Of a stretch of 64,000 nt of DNA, positions 25,956 through 35,384 are shown one piece after another. Under the pieces are notes generated by a model, which had not been told where the DNA came from, did no database searches, and saw nothing but the letters and a program-made list of their open reading frames with translations. The stretch lies in the NCBI RefSeq assembly GCF_017356035.1, contig NZ_JAFIQX010000010.1:202542-266541 (forward strand). Reading direction: 5' to 3'. The position numbers were made by a program, and so were the translations under genes. Source of the DNA: Longitalea luteola. GTDB lineage: Bacteria; Bacteroidota; Bacteroidia; Chitinophagales; Chitinophagaceae. Each line of letters starts with the position of its first letter. The first letter of the stretch is position 1.

Positions 25956-27452
25956 TTACGCAAAAGAATAACTTATGCCGCCGTCTTTTTCATCTTTCAA
26001 TAAAATACCCAGCTGTTGCAATTGCTGGCGGATCTTATCTGAAGTAGCATAGTCTTTTCTGGCCTTGGCTTCTTTTCTTATTTCTATCAGCAGACCGATC
26101 ACCCCTTCCAGTTTGCCATCTTCCTTCTCTACGTCGCCTTTCAACCCCAGTATATCTTCGAGGTACTGCTTGAAATACTGCTGCAACAATTTCATCGTAT
26201 CTGCGCTGATGGCATCAGGGGTAATATGTTTATCTTTTATGGAGTTGATCACCGGCACCAGCTCGAAGATATTGGCCAGCACTTTTGCGGTGTTGAAGTC
26301 ATCGTTCATGAATTCATCCAGCTCAAGCAATAAGGTCTTGATCTTATTCTCCAATTCAGCATCACCGGCGCTTGATTTAAATGCACCAACGTCTATTTTC
26401 TGCAAGACTTCATAGGCTTCCCATAACCGCTTCAATCCTTTTTCAGAAGCCTGTAATGCTTCATTGCTGAAGTCGAGCGTACTGCGGTAATGGGTTTGCA
26501 GAATAAAGAAGCGAATGGTTTGTCCGCTATAGGCCTTTTCGAGCAATGGATGTTCTCCACTGAACAGCTCCGTTAACTTGATCACGTTGTTGTAGCTCTT
26601 ACCCATTTTCCGGCCATTGATCGTGATCATATTGTTATGGATCCAATACCGGGCAGGCACATGTTTATTGCAAATGGTGCTTTGGGCAATTTCACTTTCA
26701 TGATGCGGGAATTGCAGATCCATGCCGCCCCCGTGAATATCAAATTCAGCCCCCAGGTATTTACTGCTCATGGCCGAGCACTCGATATGCCAGCCGGGAA
26801 AACCTTCGCCCCAGGGACTTACCCAGCGCATGATGTGTTCTGGCGGGGCCGCTTTCCACAACGCAAAGTCCTGCTTGTTCCGTTTTTCTTCCTGTCCTTC
26901 CAGGTCGCGGGTGGTTTCCAGCAGGTCATCCATTACGCGGCCGCTGAGTTTGCCGTATGGATAACTTTCCGCATACTTTTTTACATCAAAATAAACTGAG
27001 CCGTTCATCTCGTAGGCATACCCTTCTTCCATGATCTTTTTGATCATTTCTATCTGTTCTACGATATGACCGGTTGCGGTAGGTTCAATGCTGGGATCCA
27101 GGTTGTTGAGCTGTTTCATCCCCCAATGGAACAGGTTGGTATATTTTTGAACCAGCTCCATAGGCTCCAGCTTCTCCAGTACCGCTTTTTTGGCAATTTT
27201 ATCTTCGGCTTCCCTTCCTTCTTCTTCAAAATGACCGGCATCGGTAATGTTACGTACATACCGTACTTTGTAACCGAGGTGCATCAGGTACCGGTATATC
27301 ACATCGAAGGTAACATACGGCCGTGCATGCCCGAGATGGCTTTCGCCGCTAACGGTAGGTCCGCACACGTACAGCCCCACGTGACCGGGTGTAATGGGTG
27401 TGAATACTTCTTTTTGCCTTGTATAAGAGTTGAGCACTTTCAGTTCACTCAT
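25956..27452 (-). CDS. cysS: Cysteinyl-tRNA synthetase
   Basis: A 498-residue class I aminoacyl-tRNA synthetase that charges tRNA-Cys. The HIGH-type motif is HLGH (39-42), and C30 in YVCGPTV is the first zinc ligand. Further zinc-site residues lie in HIECSAM and HHESEIAQS (about 215-250). The KMSKS-type loop reads KMGKS near residue 283. The C-terminal anticodon-binding helix bundle carries the DALR-like domain. The length is normal and the ATG start is clear. The gene is transcribed alone; iterated repeats lie beyond both its ends. Confidence 0.97.
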   Translation of the reverse strand: MSELKVLNSYTRQKEVFTPITPGHVGLYVCGPTVSGESHLGHARPYVTFDVIYRYLMHLGYKVRYVRNITDAGHFEEEGREAEDKIAKKAVLEKLEPMELVQKYTNLFHWGMKQLNNLDPSIEPTATGHIVEQIEMIKKIMEEGYAYEMNGSVYFDVKKYAESYPYGKLSGRVMDDLLETTRDLEGQEEKRNKQDFALWKAAPPEHIMRWVSPWGEGFPGWHIECSAMSSKYLGAEFDIHGGGMDLQFPHHESEIAQSTICNKHVPARYWIHNNMITINGRKMGKSYNNVIKLTELFSGEHPLLEKAYSGQTIRFFILQTHYRSTLDFSNEALQASEKGLKRLWEAYEVLQKIDVGAFKSSAGDAELENKIKTLLLELDEFMNDDFNTAKVLANIFELVPVINSIKDKHITPDAISADTMKLLQQYFKQYLEDILGLKGDVEKEDGKLEGVIGLLIEIRKEAKARKDYATSDKIRQQLQQLGILLKDEKDGGISYSFA

Positions 27453-27530
27453 AAAAATTCATTAAATCAGTCTGATGATAATTAAATTAAAGCCGGTAAC
27501 TGCAAAAGTAAATGTATCCTGCCAGAACGG

Positions 27531-27658
27531 CGAATCTGAGGTCTGAAGTTTGAGGTCTGAGGTCTGAGGCTTTTACAGATTTCAGCCTCAAAATTAACAG
27601 TCGCCTCAGGCTTAGTACTTCGTACATCCGACTTCCGACTTCCAACTTCGGCCTCAGC
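27531..27658. repeat. GAGGTCT/ACTTCCG iterated-word repeat
   Basis: The left part iterates TGAGGTCTGA and GAAGT words; the right part iterates CGACTTC, AACTTCG and GCCTCAG. The halves are partly complementary (TGAGGCT with AGCCTCA, GAAGT with ACTTC). It lies between the cysS start and the stop of the next minus-strand gene, thus at that gene's 3' side. Confidence 0.6.
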
Positions 27659-27675
27659 ACCAAAATAACACCCGT

Positions 27676-28812
27676 TTAATCGTCTGCCAACCTGAGATCT
27701 GCCACCACCGGGTAATGATCCGAATAGGGCACCACGAAACGATTGTATTGGAGCACGTCGAATGCTTTATCGGCCAGGATATAATCTATGCGCAGGGTAG
27801 GTGATATAGCCGTAAAACTGCGCCCGATGCCACTGCCTTTTCTCACAAAAGCATCCTGCCGGTTTCCTTTTATTCGAAAATAAGTATATGAGTTGGGGAC
27901 ATCGTTAAAATCGCCGCAAATGATCTCGGGGTACGGACAGCTATCCAGTTTTCCGCGTACCAGGTCGGCCTGGAACCCGCGCGATGCGTAACCATTCCGC
28001 AGCTTTTTTAAAATAGAACGGGAGGCGGTGACCATGCTATCGTCGGCCGATTTTATGATCTCGATATTCCGGTAATCATTCTTCTGGAACAGAACCGATT
28101 GCAGATGTGTAGAATATACCCTGATCTTTTTACCATTCGCCAGTACATCAACTCCTATCAGGCTTTCTGCTGCCGCCCGTACTTTGCCTGATTCCGGAAA
28201 CCGTACCCGCTGGGTGTCAACAATAGGAAAACGTGAAAAAATGGCCACCCCCGACTGAAAGCGGCCACTGGCCGCGCCGTAATCGATGACCCGGTAATAG
28301 TAGGGATAATTTAGCTGTACAATGGCGTTTGTGTTACTGTTAGTGAACGATTTTCCCATTTCCAGGAATTCCTGAAAGCAAAGGATATCCGCATCCTGCT
28401 CTTTGATGAAAGCGATCATTTTTTTGCGGTAATCCTTATGTTCCTTGAGTTTCCGGTTATGTTCGTCGAACCAGTGCACATTCCACGTCAGCACGCGAAT
28501 GGCGTTTTCTTTTTTTGCCGGTGTGAAGGAAGTAGCGAAATGCAGTCCCAGAAAAACCCGGATATTACTGAAGCCAATCAGCAGTACGAGGGCAGGTAAG
28601 AGGGCCCATTTTGATCGAAAGATGAGCCAGAAGACCAGGAAGGCAAATAAAAAGATCAGCAACACGGGGAATCCGAGGCCCAGAATTGAAAAAAACCACC
28701 ATTTAGATGGATGCAGCCAGGCGTTGGCGCAGGCTATCAGGAACAGACCGGCGACAACCACGTTCAATATAATGCATAACCGCTTTGTGAATGTTCTAAC
28801 AAACCGGGCCAT
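27676..28812 (-). CDS. Membrane-anchored endonuclease/exonuclease/phosphatase-family protein
   Basis: A 378-residue protein. Three hydrophobic helices (about 10-32, 38-64 and 69-90) anchor it in the inner membrane. The EEP domain follows from about residue 105: LTWNVHWFD, DILCFQEFLE (metal-binding Glu), YSTHLQSV, CGDFNDVPNSYTY, and the C-terminal RIDYILAD and YSDHYPVVADL (catalytic His). All metal and catalytic motifs are present, so it should be an active Mg-dependent phosphodiesterase or nuclease; the substrate is unknown. It begins eight bases after the stop of the upstream rhomboid gene, suggesting one operon of rhomboid, rhomboid and EEP. Confidence 0.88.
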   Translation of the reverse strand: MARFVRTFTKRLCIILNVVVAGLFLIACANAWLHPSKWWFFSILGLGFPVLLIFLFAFLVFWLIFRSKWALLPALVLLIGFSNIRVFLGLHFATSFTPAKKENAIRVLTWNVHWFDEHNRKLKEHKDYRKKMIAFIKEQDADILCFQEFLEMGKSFTNSNTNAIVQLNYPYYYRVIDYGAASGRFQSGVAIFSRFPIVDTQRVRFPESGKVRAAAESLIGVDVLANGKKIRVYSTHLQSVLFQKNDYRNIEIIKSADDSMVTASRSILKKLRNGYASRGFQADLVRGKLDSCPYPEIICGDFNDVPNSYTYFRIKGNRQDAFVRKGSGIGRSFTAISPTLRIDYILADKAFDVLQYNRFVVPYSDHYPVVADLRLADD

Positions 28813-28820
28813 ATTTAAAA

Positions 28821-29747
28821 TTACAATTCTTCATCTTCTGCGGCCCGTTTCAGAATATCTTTTTCTTCATCGGTGAGAAAACGATAGCCTTGTTGATTGA
28901 TTTTGTCTAATATTTCATCAATCCTTTTCTGGGTAATATTCGGTATCTTCTTGTAAGGCTGGGTTCCCCTCGCATTGTAATGCAGGTCGGTTCTTGCGGT
29001 TTTTTTCCAGCTTTGCCTGTCGGGATTGAACAGATTGCCTAACCAGTCGAAGAAATTATTCATCCAGTTGCTCCAGTCGTGCCCACGCCGCAATTGATAA
29101 ATGAACAAAAATCCAACAAAGCCGCCGGCGAGATGGGCAAAATACCCGGGCGGACTCTTTTGTGCTGCGATGAGTGCAAAATCAATGATCAAATAAATCA
29201 CAGTCATTATCCATAACGGAAAGCCGCCGTTGATCATGGGAAAAATGCGGTAATCGGGGTCCATGGTAGTGGCCGCCACTGCAATGGCCCAAATGCCGGC
29301 GGATGCGCCTACCAGGGTAACAGCCGGCCCCATGGGTACCAGCTTTGGAATAAGATTGTAACACAAAGTGAAGAATATGCCGGCCCCTACACTTCCGTAG
29401 ATAAAAAGGGGGATCAGTTTCCTATTTCCGGTGATCTCCTGGAAAATATAGCCGAAAGCCCATAGCCATAATAAATTACCTATCATCTCCCAGGGATTGC
29501 TGTGCATGAACATGAACGACAGCAGCGTCCACGGGCGGGTCATCATTTTCTCGAAATCGCCGGGTACCACCAGCCAGTTAAAGATATTCTGGTCATAGGC
29601 CGATAGATCCTTATCGGCTATTTTGTACACCAGCCAGATGAATTTGAAAATACAGAAGATGATGGCAATGGCACCAATTAACAGGACCAGTGAATTTCCA
29701 TCCTGGCCCAGACCTACTTTTTTCTTATACCTATCTTCTCTTAGCAC
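28821..29747 (-). CDS. Rhomboid-family intramembrane serine protease (larger paralogue)
   Basis: A 308-residue multi-pass membrane protease that cleaves transmembrane helices. The catalytic serine is in GASAGIW, the catalytic histidine in FAHLAGGFVG, and the oxyanion-side segment is NPWEMIGNLLWLWAFG. A C-terminal ~100-residue cytoplasmic tail carries no known domain. I prefer the GTG start at 29747, giving MLREDRYKKK as in relatives I recall; an ATG at 29792 would add 15 residues. It follows the smaller rhomboid with a 137-base gap and precedes the EEP gene by eight bases. Confidence 0.85.
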   Translation of the reverse strand: MLREDRYKKKVGLGQDGNSLVLLIGAIAIIFCIFKFIWLVYKIADKDLSAYDQNIFNWLVVPGDFEKMMTRPWTLLSFMFMHSNPWEMIGNLLWLWAFGYIFQEITGNRKLIPLFIYGSVGAGIFFTLCYNLIPKLVPMGPAVTLVGASAGIWAIAVAATTMDPDYRIFPMINGGFPLWIMTVIYLIIDFALIAAQKSPPGYFAHLAGGFVGFLFIYQLRRGHDWSNWMNNFFDWLGNLFNPDRQSWKKTARTDLHYNARGTQPYKKIPNITQKRIDEILDKINQQGYRFLTDEEKDILKRAAEDEEL

Positions 29748-29884
29748 GGAATATATTTTAGTGAATTTACAAATTCCTTCGTGTTCGGTCAATCCGTCGA
29801 GCCCCGCCTTCCTGAATTTATTACGTTCCCTTTATCTCCATTCCGGTATAATAACAGCTAAAGAGGTGTTAAAGTTGCAAACGA

Positions 29885-30580
29885 TCAATAAAAGGTGCGC
29901 CGGTTCGATCTGTTCATAGTCATTACCAAAATTAAACCAACTATTGCGCCACCCACGTGGGCAAAATGGGCTACATTGTCGCCGTACGAAGGGTTAATTC
30001 CGCCGAACAGGTCGAGTAGGAAATATCCGATGACAACGTATTTTGCCTTTATCGGAACCGGTAACGGAAAAATGAACAGCGGTGTGTTCGGAAAAAGATA
30101 GGCAAAAGCTGCCATTACACCATTGATAGCTCCCGAGGCCCCAACAACAGTCGTATAGTAAACAACAGAGCCGCGTTCCCTGAATTGTTCTAATGATATG
30201 CTGCCGCTGGCTAATTTATCCTGTAGCACATTCATGCTAATGGCCAAAACACCCAGTTGCACAAGGGCGGCGCCAACGCCGCAGATCAGGTAAAAAATTA
30301 GGAAACGCTTGCTTCCCCAGATATCTTCGAGCGGCGATCCGAACATCCACAGCACAAACATGTTCATGATTATATGAAAAGGAGCCAGACTGTGCAGGAA
30401 CATGTACGACACCAACTGCCATATTCCAAAAGAAGGATTTCCGTGATGATGAAGCGCAAGAGCGTTTATAAATGGTTCTTTAAAGGTTAACTCTGCCAGC
30501 CAGAATAAAACGTTTATAATTACCAGATTCTTAATTACCGGTGGAATTGATTGAAATCCCCGCATTCGGATATCTGCCAT
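29885..30580 (-). CDS. Rhomboid-family intramembrane serine protease (smaller paralogue)
   Basis: A 231-residue polytopic membrane protein with six predicted helices. Catalytic serine motif GASGAING (about residues 146-153), catalytic histidine in HFAHVGGAIVG near the end, and HIIMNMFVLWMFG with the helix-2 Asn. It is the standard compact rhomboid and precedes a second, longer rhomboid on the same strand. Tandem rhomboids of this kind are common in Bacteroidota; their substrates are unknown. Confidence 0.9.
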   Translation of the reverse strand: MADIRMRGFQSIPPVIKNLVIINVLFWLAELTFKEPFINALALHHHGNPSFGIWQLVSYMFLHSLAPFHIIMNMFVLWMFGSPLEDIWGSKRFLIFYLICGVGAALVQLGVLAISMNVLQDKLASGSISLEQFRERGSVVYYTTVVGASGAINGVMAAFAYLFPNTPLFIFPLPVPIKAKYVVIGYFLLDLFGGINPSYGDNVAHFAHVGGAIVGLILVMTMNRSNRRTFY

Positions 30581-30668
30581 TCTTCTAAATTTATTACGTG
30601 AATTTCGGTATGTTTCTTTGAATAAAGGATAGCGGCTTTGTTATTTTTAAGCCCGGGCGAATAATTTG

Positions 30669-30768
30669 TGAAGTAAGATGTAAGATTCGGTAAGTATGAA
30701 AATTCCCTTTTTTCAAACCTGATCACTGTTTCATACCGCTCCCGTCGTACTTCTTACTTCGTACTTCA
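30669..30768. repeat. Imperfect inverted AAGTA-word repeat
   Basis: The left half iterates GAAGTAAGAT and GTAAGATTCG words and ends GTATGAAA; the right half opens TTTCATAC and iterates GTACTTC and TTACTTCG. The halves are roughly complementary. It lies between the 3' end of rlmD and the 5' side of the smaller rhomboid gene. Confidence 0.55.
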
Positions 30769-30797
30769 GCTTTCTTATTCAGGTTTCTTTCTGTCAA

Positions 30798-32222
30798 TTA
30801 TCGCAGCTTTAATTGAACAACATTCTCTATATGATGGGTGTGCGGGAACATATCTACCGGTTGCACCCGGGTCACTTCATACTTTTCATCGAGCAGGTTC
30901 AGATCCCTTGCCTGCGTTGCCGGATTGCAGCTTACATATACTACCAGCGGTGCGGCGGTTTCCAGGATCTTACGTACCAGTTTTTCATGCATGCCCGCCC
31001 GTGGCGGATCGGTAATGACCACATCTGGTTTTCCATGCTGCTGGAAGAATTCGCTGGTACAAACGTCTATCACATCGCCTGCAAAGAACTCGGCATGTTG
31101 AATATTATTGAGGGCAGCATTTTCCTTCGCATCGGCAATGGCCTCCTGAACCGTCTCAACCCCGATTATCTTTTTGGCTTTATCGCTTACAAACAATCCG
31201 ATACTGCCGGTACCGCAATACAGGTCGTACACTGTTTGCTGACCGGTTAATTCAGCCAGCTCGCGGGTTACCTGGTACAGGCGCTCACCCTGCCGGGTAT
31301 TGGTTTGAAAAAATGACTTGGGCCCGATCTTGAATTGCAGTTTTTCGGCAACAGTTCCCCGCGAGAGGGTTTCAATAATATACCCTTTGCCGTAATAAGC
31401 CTTTGGTTCCAGGTCGTATATAGTATCGTTCTTTTTCGGATTGATGGTAAACAGCAAAGTGGTAATGCCCGGCACCCGTTGTAACAGGTGATCGAACAAA
31501 CGGATCCTTTCTGCTTCATCTTCGTAGCCAAAGCACACATTCACCATCACTTCGCCGGTGGTGGCCACCCGAACGATCAGCGTGCGCAACCAGCCCTGGT
31601 GAAAACGGATGTCATAAAAAGCCAAATTGTGCTGGCGGGCATATTCGCGAATGGTATTCTTGATGGCATTTACCGGCTCGGCCATTAAATGGCAGGTGGT
31701 TATATCAATCACTTTATCGAACAGGCGGGGCACATGAAACCCCAGGGCGTTCTCCTGCTCTATGACCGTTTCTTTCGCGGCCGCTATTTCTTCGGGCAAC
31801 AGGTAACGGCGGTTGCTGAAAGTAAATTCCAGCTTATTGCGGTAGCGGGCCGTTTCTGTACAACCAATAATAGGTTGAATCGGGGGCAACTGCACTTTGC
31901 CGATGCGCTTCAGGTTCTGCACCACTTCATTCTGCTTATATAGCAATTGTTTTTCATAGGGCAGCATCTGCCATTTACAACCGCCGCAAACACCAAAATG
32001 CTGGCAGAACGGGGATACCCGGTCGGGGCTCCATGAATGGAACCGAACGGCTTTTCCTTCGCCCCATTCTTTTTTACTTTTTGTTAACTGTACGTCTACC
32101 ACATCACCGGGAACTGCACCCTCAATAAAGATCACTTTACCGTCTACTTTGCTCAGCGCCTTGCCTTCTGCCGCATAATCTTCAACAGTAACCTGTTGTA
32201 ACACCATCTTCTTTTTATTCAT
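30798..32222 (-). CDS. rlmD: 23S rRNA (uracil-C5)-methyltransferase, RlmD/RumA family
   Basis: A 474-residue TrmA-family methyltransferase, most likely forming m5U1939 in 23S rRNA. An N-terminal TRAM domain (about 5-62) is followed by the iron-sulphur cysteines C73, C79 and C82 (CQHFGVCGGCKW), with a fourth near residue 168. The C-terminal Rossmann domain has YDLYCGTGSIGLF, DPPRAGMH and the catalytic cysteine in YVSCNPATQARDL. All key residues are present. RlmC or RlmCD activity cannot be excluded by sequence alone. It is a single gene with iterated repeats at both ends. Confidence 0.9.
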   Translation of the reverse strand: MNKKKMVLQQVTVEDYAAEGKALSKVDGKVIFIEGAVPGDVVDVQLTKSKKEWGEGKAVRFHSWSPDRVSPFCQHFGVCGGCKWQMLPYEKQLLYKQNEVVQNLKRIGKVQLPPIQPIIGCTETARYRNKLEFTFSNRRYLLPEEIAAAKETVIEQENALGFHVPRLFDKVIDITTCHLMAEPVNAIKNTIREYARQHNLAFYDIRFHQGWLRTLIVRVATTGEVMVNVCFGYEDEAERIRLFDHLLQRVPGITTLLFTINPKKNDTIYDLEPKAYYGKGYIIETLSRGTVAEKLQFKIGPKSFFQTNTRQGERLYQVTRELAELTGQQTVYDLYCGTGSIGLFVSDKAKKIIGVETVQEAIADAKENAALNNIQHAEFFAGDVIDVCTSEFFQQHGKPDVVITDPPRAGMHEKLVRKILETAAPLVVYVSCNPATQARDLNLLDEKYEVTRVQPVDMFPHTHHIENVVQLKLR

Positions 32223-32390
32223 TGCGCAAAGATAACGAAGTCGGAAGTCGGAAGCCTGAAGTCAGCAGCCTGAAAAATTACTAATTCATACTGCACCTGC
32301 GTGCGGCAGGCTGAAATGCTTCGCCTGAATTCAAGTATATCGAAAATCATCCGACTTATGTGTCAGACTTCCGGCTTCGGAGTAAAAAAA
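32223..32390. repeat. Inverted GAAGTCG/CTTCCGG word repeat
   Basis: The left part (32237-32272) iterates GAAGTCG, GAAGCCT and GTCAGCAGCC; the right part (32350-32380) has CCGACTT, CAGACTTCCGG and CTTCGG, the complement. A degenerate CCTGC/GCAGG hairpin lies between. It fills the spacer before rlmD and after the msrB terminator; the same words recur at 40430-40579. Confidence 0.6.
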
Positions 32391-32416
32391 GGCAGCCCTG
32401 AATTACCAGGGCTGCC
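32391..32416 (-). terminator. Intrinsic terminator downstream of msrB
   Basis: GGCAGCCCTG (32391-32400) and CAGGGCTGCC (32407-32416) form a perfect 10-bp stem with a 6-nt loop. On the minus strand it is followed by seven T. It ends the msrB transcript about 185 bases after the stop; I see no gene in that interval. Confidence 0.8.
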
Positions 32417-32600
32417 ACCTTCACGCTATTATTACAAGCAAAAATAGACCAGTGGTTAAAGAACCACAGTCGCTATTTAAATAACAAAAACCGGTTGTAT
32501 AAGGTTGCTGTTATTTTCATTTTTGCTTATTATTTTATATTTGGTAGATCTTTCCCCCTACGGACGAATTGGGGGAAAATTTAGATTGAGAACCAGCCTT

Positions 32601-33194
32601 TTATTCACCCTTTTTGTCGCCACTTTTTTGCTGGCCGCCTTCATTGTACTTTATTTCTGCAGCCTGAGCTTTTTCAAAGTCAAGTACAACGCCATTTATG
32701 CAATACCGCAGGCCCGTGGGCGGGGGGCCGTCTTCAAAAACATGGCCCAGGTGCGACTTGCAACGGCCGCACATTACCTCGGTGCGGCTCATGCCATGCG
32801 AATTATCGGGAGCATAAATAATACTGCCCTTGGTAATGGGCTGATAAAAGCTTGGCCAGCCACAGCCGCTTTCAAATTTTGTATCACTTTTAAACAGCGC
32901 ATTGCCACAGGCCGCGCAATAATACGTTCCTACTTCCTTCGACTCTTCATATTTGCTGGTCCAGGGCCTTTCCGTTCCCTTCTGGCGGGCAATGGCATAC
33001 ACATCCGCCGGCAGGATCTTTCTCCATTCTTCTTCGCTGATATTCACTTTTGCCGAATCGGTGCGGGAATAGACCGGGTTCTTTTTTGATGTATCCATAT
33101 TTTCTTTTTTCGTTGTATTAGGTTGAGAATAAGTGCATTGCTGTAAAGTAACGGTCAGCATCAATAACGACAGGCACTGTAGAACACGCTTCAT
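32601..33194 (-). CDS. msrB: Peptide-methionine (R)-S-oxide reductase MsrB, lipoprotein
   Basis: A 197-residue enzyme that reduces methionine-R-sulfoxide in oxidised proteins. A lipoprotein signal peptide ends at the lipobox TLQQC (C20), so it is membrane-anchored outside the cytoplasm. The SelR domain spans about 55-175, with zinc ligands C93, C96, C142 and C145 and the catalytic cysteine C165 in LRYCINGVVLDF. An exported, lipid-anchored MsrB would repair envelope proteins. It is divergent from adk and ends at a strong terminator. Confidence 0.93.
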   Translation of the reverse strand: MKRVLQCLSLLMLTVTLQQCTYSQPNTTKKENMDTSKKNPVYSRTDSAKVNISEEEWRKILPADVYAIARQKGTERPWTSKYEESKEVGTYYCAACGNALFKSDTKFESGCGWPSFYQPITKGSIIYAPDNSHGMSRTEVMCGRCKSHLGHVFEDGPPPTGLRYCINGVVLDFEKAQAAEIKYNEGGQQKSGDKKGE

Positions 33195-33450
33195 AACTGT
33201 TGATTGTATTTACCAAATGTACGTAGCCGGCGTACCGTTTGGATGCCTGCTGAACGACACCTTCTATGAGCTTAACATTTTGTTCAGACGATAGTTGCAA
33301 AAACCGGCGCCTGCCTACGGGCTAACATATTAACTAAAAAGAGGTTAACCGCCAGGGTTGGCGGCATTGAACGCAAAAAAACACCATTCTCATTAAATAA
33401 TTTTTAATCAGAAAGCCCATATTCTAAAGGGATTATTTCTGTGGTTGGTT

Positions 33451-33458
33451 TATATTTG
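33451..33458 (+). promoter_or_regulatory. Promoter -7 box of adk
   Basis: TATATTTG matches TAnnTTTG and lies 26 bases before the adk ATG. A -33 box is not obvious. Confidence 0.5.
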
Positions 33459-33484
33459 CCGCCTCACAAAGGGACTCAGAAAAC

Positions 33485-34066
33485 ATGTTTAATCTTATAT
33501 TATTTGGACCTCCGGGAAGCGGAAAAGGAACTCAATCAGAAAAACTGATCGAAAAATTTGGTTGGATCCATCTGTCAACCGGCGATTTGTTGCGTAAAGA
33601 AATAGCCAATGCCACCCAGCTTGGGCTGGAAGCAAAAGCTTTTATCGACAAAGGCCAACTGGTGCCTGATGAAGTAGTGATAGGCATGATCGGTTCTGCG
33701 CTGGACGCAAACCCAAATGCCAAAGGCTTTTTGTTCGACGGTTTTCCAAGAACAGAAGCCCAGGCCGAAGCGCTGGATGCTTTACTCGCCGGCAAAGGCA
33801 GTGAAATAACCCTGGTGCTGGCCCTGGAAGTAGGTGAGGAAGAACTGGTAGCCCGGTTGTTGAACAGAGGTTTAACTTCTTCACGAAGCGACGACCGCGA
33901 TGAGAATGTTATTCGCAAGCGTTTGCAGGAGTACCATAACAAAACCGCCATTGTTGCTGACTACTACGCTAAGTTCGGCAAAGTGGCCCGGATCAAAGGC
34001 GAAGGCACCATCGATGACATTTTTCAATCGCTGGTAGCTGAAATTGAAGCCAAACAACCGGCGTGA
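33485..34066 (+). CDS. adk: Adenylate kinase
   Basis: A 193-residue cytoplasmic enzyme interconverting ATP + AMP and 2 ADP. The P-loop GPPGSGKGTQ is at residues 8-17, the AMP-binding segment STGDLLRKEI at about 34-43, and the FDGFPRTEAQAEAL motif near 82-96. The LID is the short type without zinc cysteines (RLLNRGLTSSRSDDRDE), which explains the length below 200. It is monocistronic, with a promoter box upstream and a GC-rich terminator downstream. Confidence 0.96.
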   Translation: MFNLILFGPPGSGKGTQSEKLIEKFGWIHLSTGDLLRKEIANATQLGLEAKAFIDKGQLVPDEVVIGMIGSALDANPNAKGFLFDGFPRTEAQAEALDALLAGKGSEITLVLALEVGEEELVARLLNRGLTSSRSDDRDENVIRKRLQEYHNKTAIVADYYAKFGKVARIKGEGTIDDIFQSLVAEIEAKQPA

Positions 34067-34181
34067 AGAGTTTAACGTTCTAAGTTTTAAGTTCTAAGTT
34101 CACTGCTGTTTCAGCTTTGTGTTAAGCAATGGTTTTGCTGCTTTCTTGAAATTTCGGCTCGAACATTTACCAATATAATTG

Positions 34182-34217
34182 CAAGGCGCGGCTCGGTTAC
34201 CACCGAAGCGCGCCTTG
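34182..34217 (+). terminator. Intrinsic terminator of adk
   Basis: CAAGGCGCG (34182-34190) pairs with CGCGCCTTG (34209-34217), and inside TCGGT pairs with ACCGA around a TACC loop. TTTATTTT follows on the plus strand. Upstream (34073-34105) is a short TTCTAAGTT word iteration. Confidence 0.75.
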
Positions 34218-34300
34218 TTTATTTTAATACCGGCAAAACATGAAAAAGTATTTACTATTGAAGCGGCCAGGCATTTCATTATCACATTATCACATTAGCT

Positions 34301-35296
34301 TTACCTCATTTCCCCCGGTATAACGGTAACGGTTGCCTTATGCCCACCACGTAATACCTGCAAGGCGATCCGTTGGCCGATGGTTTTTTCGTTCAACTGT
34401 TTATGCAGGTCATCGATGCTAGCAACGGGATGCTCATTAAATCCGACTATAATATCACCCACATGAAGTTCACTGTTATACACCGGGATATCAGCCTCTA
34501 TCTCTGAGATATAAACCCCTGTACGGCGTTGCAACCGGTTGGCCGCCACCATCCGTTCAGTGAGGTTTACTAATTGTCCGGCCAGGCCCAGGTAGCCCCG
34601 TTTTACCCTTCCCTGCATAATGAGTTTGCCACTTACATAGGCAGCCAGGTTCGATGATACGGCGAAACAGATGCCATGTGCCGTGGGTATCATGGCTGTG
34701 TTAACGCCAATGACCTGCCCTAACGAGTTCACGAGCGGACCGCCAGAATTACCGGGATTCAACGAAGCGTCTGTTTGAATGACATCATCGATCAGCCTTC
34801 CATCAGAAGCACGCAGTGTTCGGCCCAGGGCGCTTACTACACCAGCGGTAACAGTATGTTGTAAACCTAACGGATTACCAATGGCTATAGCGATCTGGCC
34901 TACGTGCAGTTGATCACTATTGGCAAAGGATAAGGCTTTGAGGCTGTTCTCATATATTTTAAGAACGGCTATATCAGTGCTGCGGTCGCTGCCTTTTAAT
35001 TCGGCACTTACCTTACGTCCATCGGCCAGGGATACTTTAATAGCACTGGCGTTCTCAATAACGTGATGATTGGTAACGATAAAACCATCCGAAGAAATGA
35101 TAAAGCCAGAACCACTGCCCTGGGCTACCCGTTCCTGACGGGTACGCCTGTCCATTACTTTTTTTGATACTTCTATATGTACAACCGATTCAGCTACACT
35201 GCCTACAACGCCGGTAATCGTTTTTGAATAAGCATCCAACAACGCATGGTCGGTATGCTGTATTAATTGAACGGGAGGTGTTTCAATGGTTTCCAT
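34301..35296 (-). CDS. HtrA/DegP-like serine protease with one PDZ domain
   Basis: A 331-residue trypsin-like protease. The triad is intact: H78 in TNHHVIEN, D108 in STDIAVLK and S184 in NPGNSGGPLV. The protease domain covers about 30-225 and a single PDZ domain 235-330 (RRTGVYISEIEADIPV, DIIVGFNEHPVASIDDL). Unlike most HtrA proteins it has no signal peptide or membrane segment at the N-terminus, so it may act in the cytoplasm; a mis-set start is unlikely because no hydrophobic stretch lies upstream in frame that I can see. It follows a small lipoprotein gene by reversed order on the same strand. Confidence 0.88.
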   Translation of the reverse strand: METIETPPVQLIQHTDHALLDAYSKTITGVVGSVAESVVHIEVSKKVMDRRTRQERVAQGSGSGFIISSDGFIVTNHHVIENASAIKVSLADGRKVSAELKGSDRSTDIAVLKIYENSLKALSFANSDQLHVGQIAIAIGNPLGLQHTVTAGVVSALGRTLRASDGRLIDDVIQTDASLNPGNSGGPLVNSLGQVIGVNTAMIPTAHGICFAVSSNLAAYVSGKLIMQGRVKRGYLGLAGQLVNLTERMVAANRLQRRTGVYISEIEADIPVYNSELHVGDIIVGFNEHPVASIDDLHKQLNEKTIGQRIALQVLRGGHKATVTVIPGEMR

Positions 35297-35384
35297 AGAC
35301 AGCTATGCGGCAAATAATTTGCCGGAGGCGTTTTGTGACACAATGGCGGAAACCGATATGCTAATATGCTAATGCTTTTGCCTG

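Noticed and set aside
32505-33089. Plus-strand frame of 194 codons opposite msrB
   Set aside because: It is antisense to a clear MsrB with all catalytic and zinc residues, starts at TTG, and shows no family.
33300-33484. tRNA or other structural RNA upstream of adk
   Set aside because: No cloverleaf arms or T-loop consensus could be found by eye; only a promoter box is supported.
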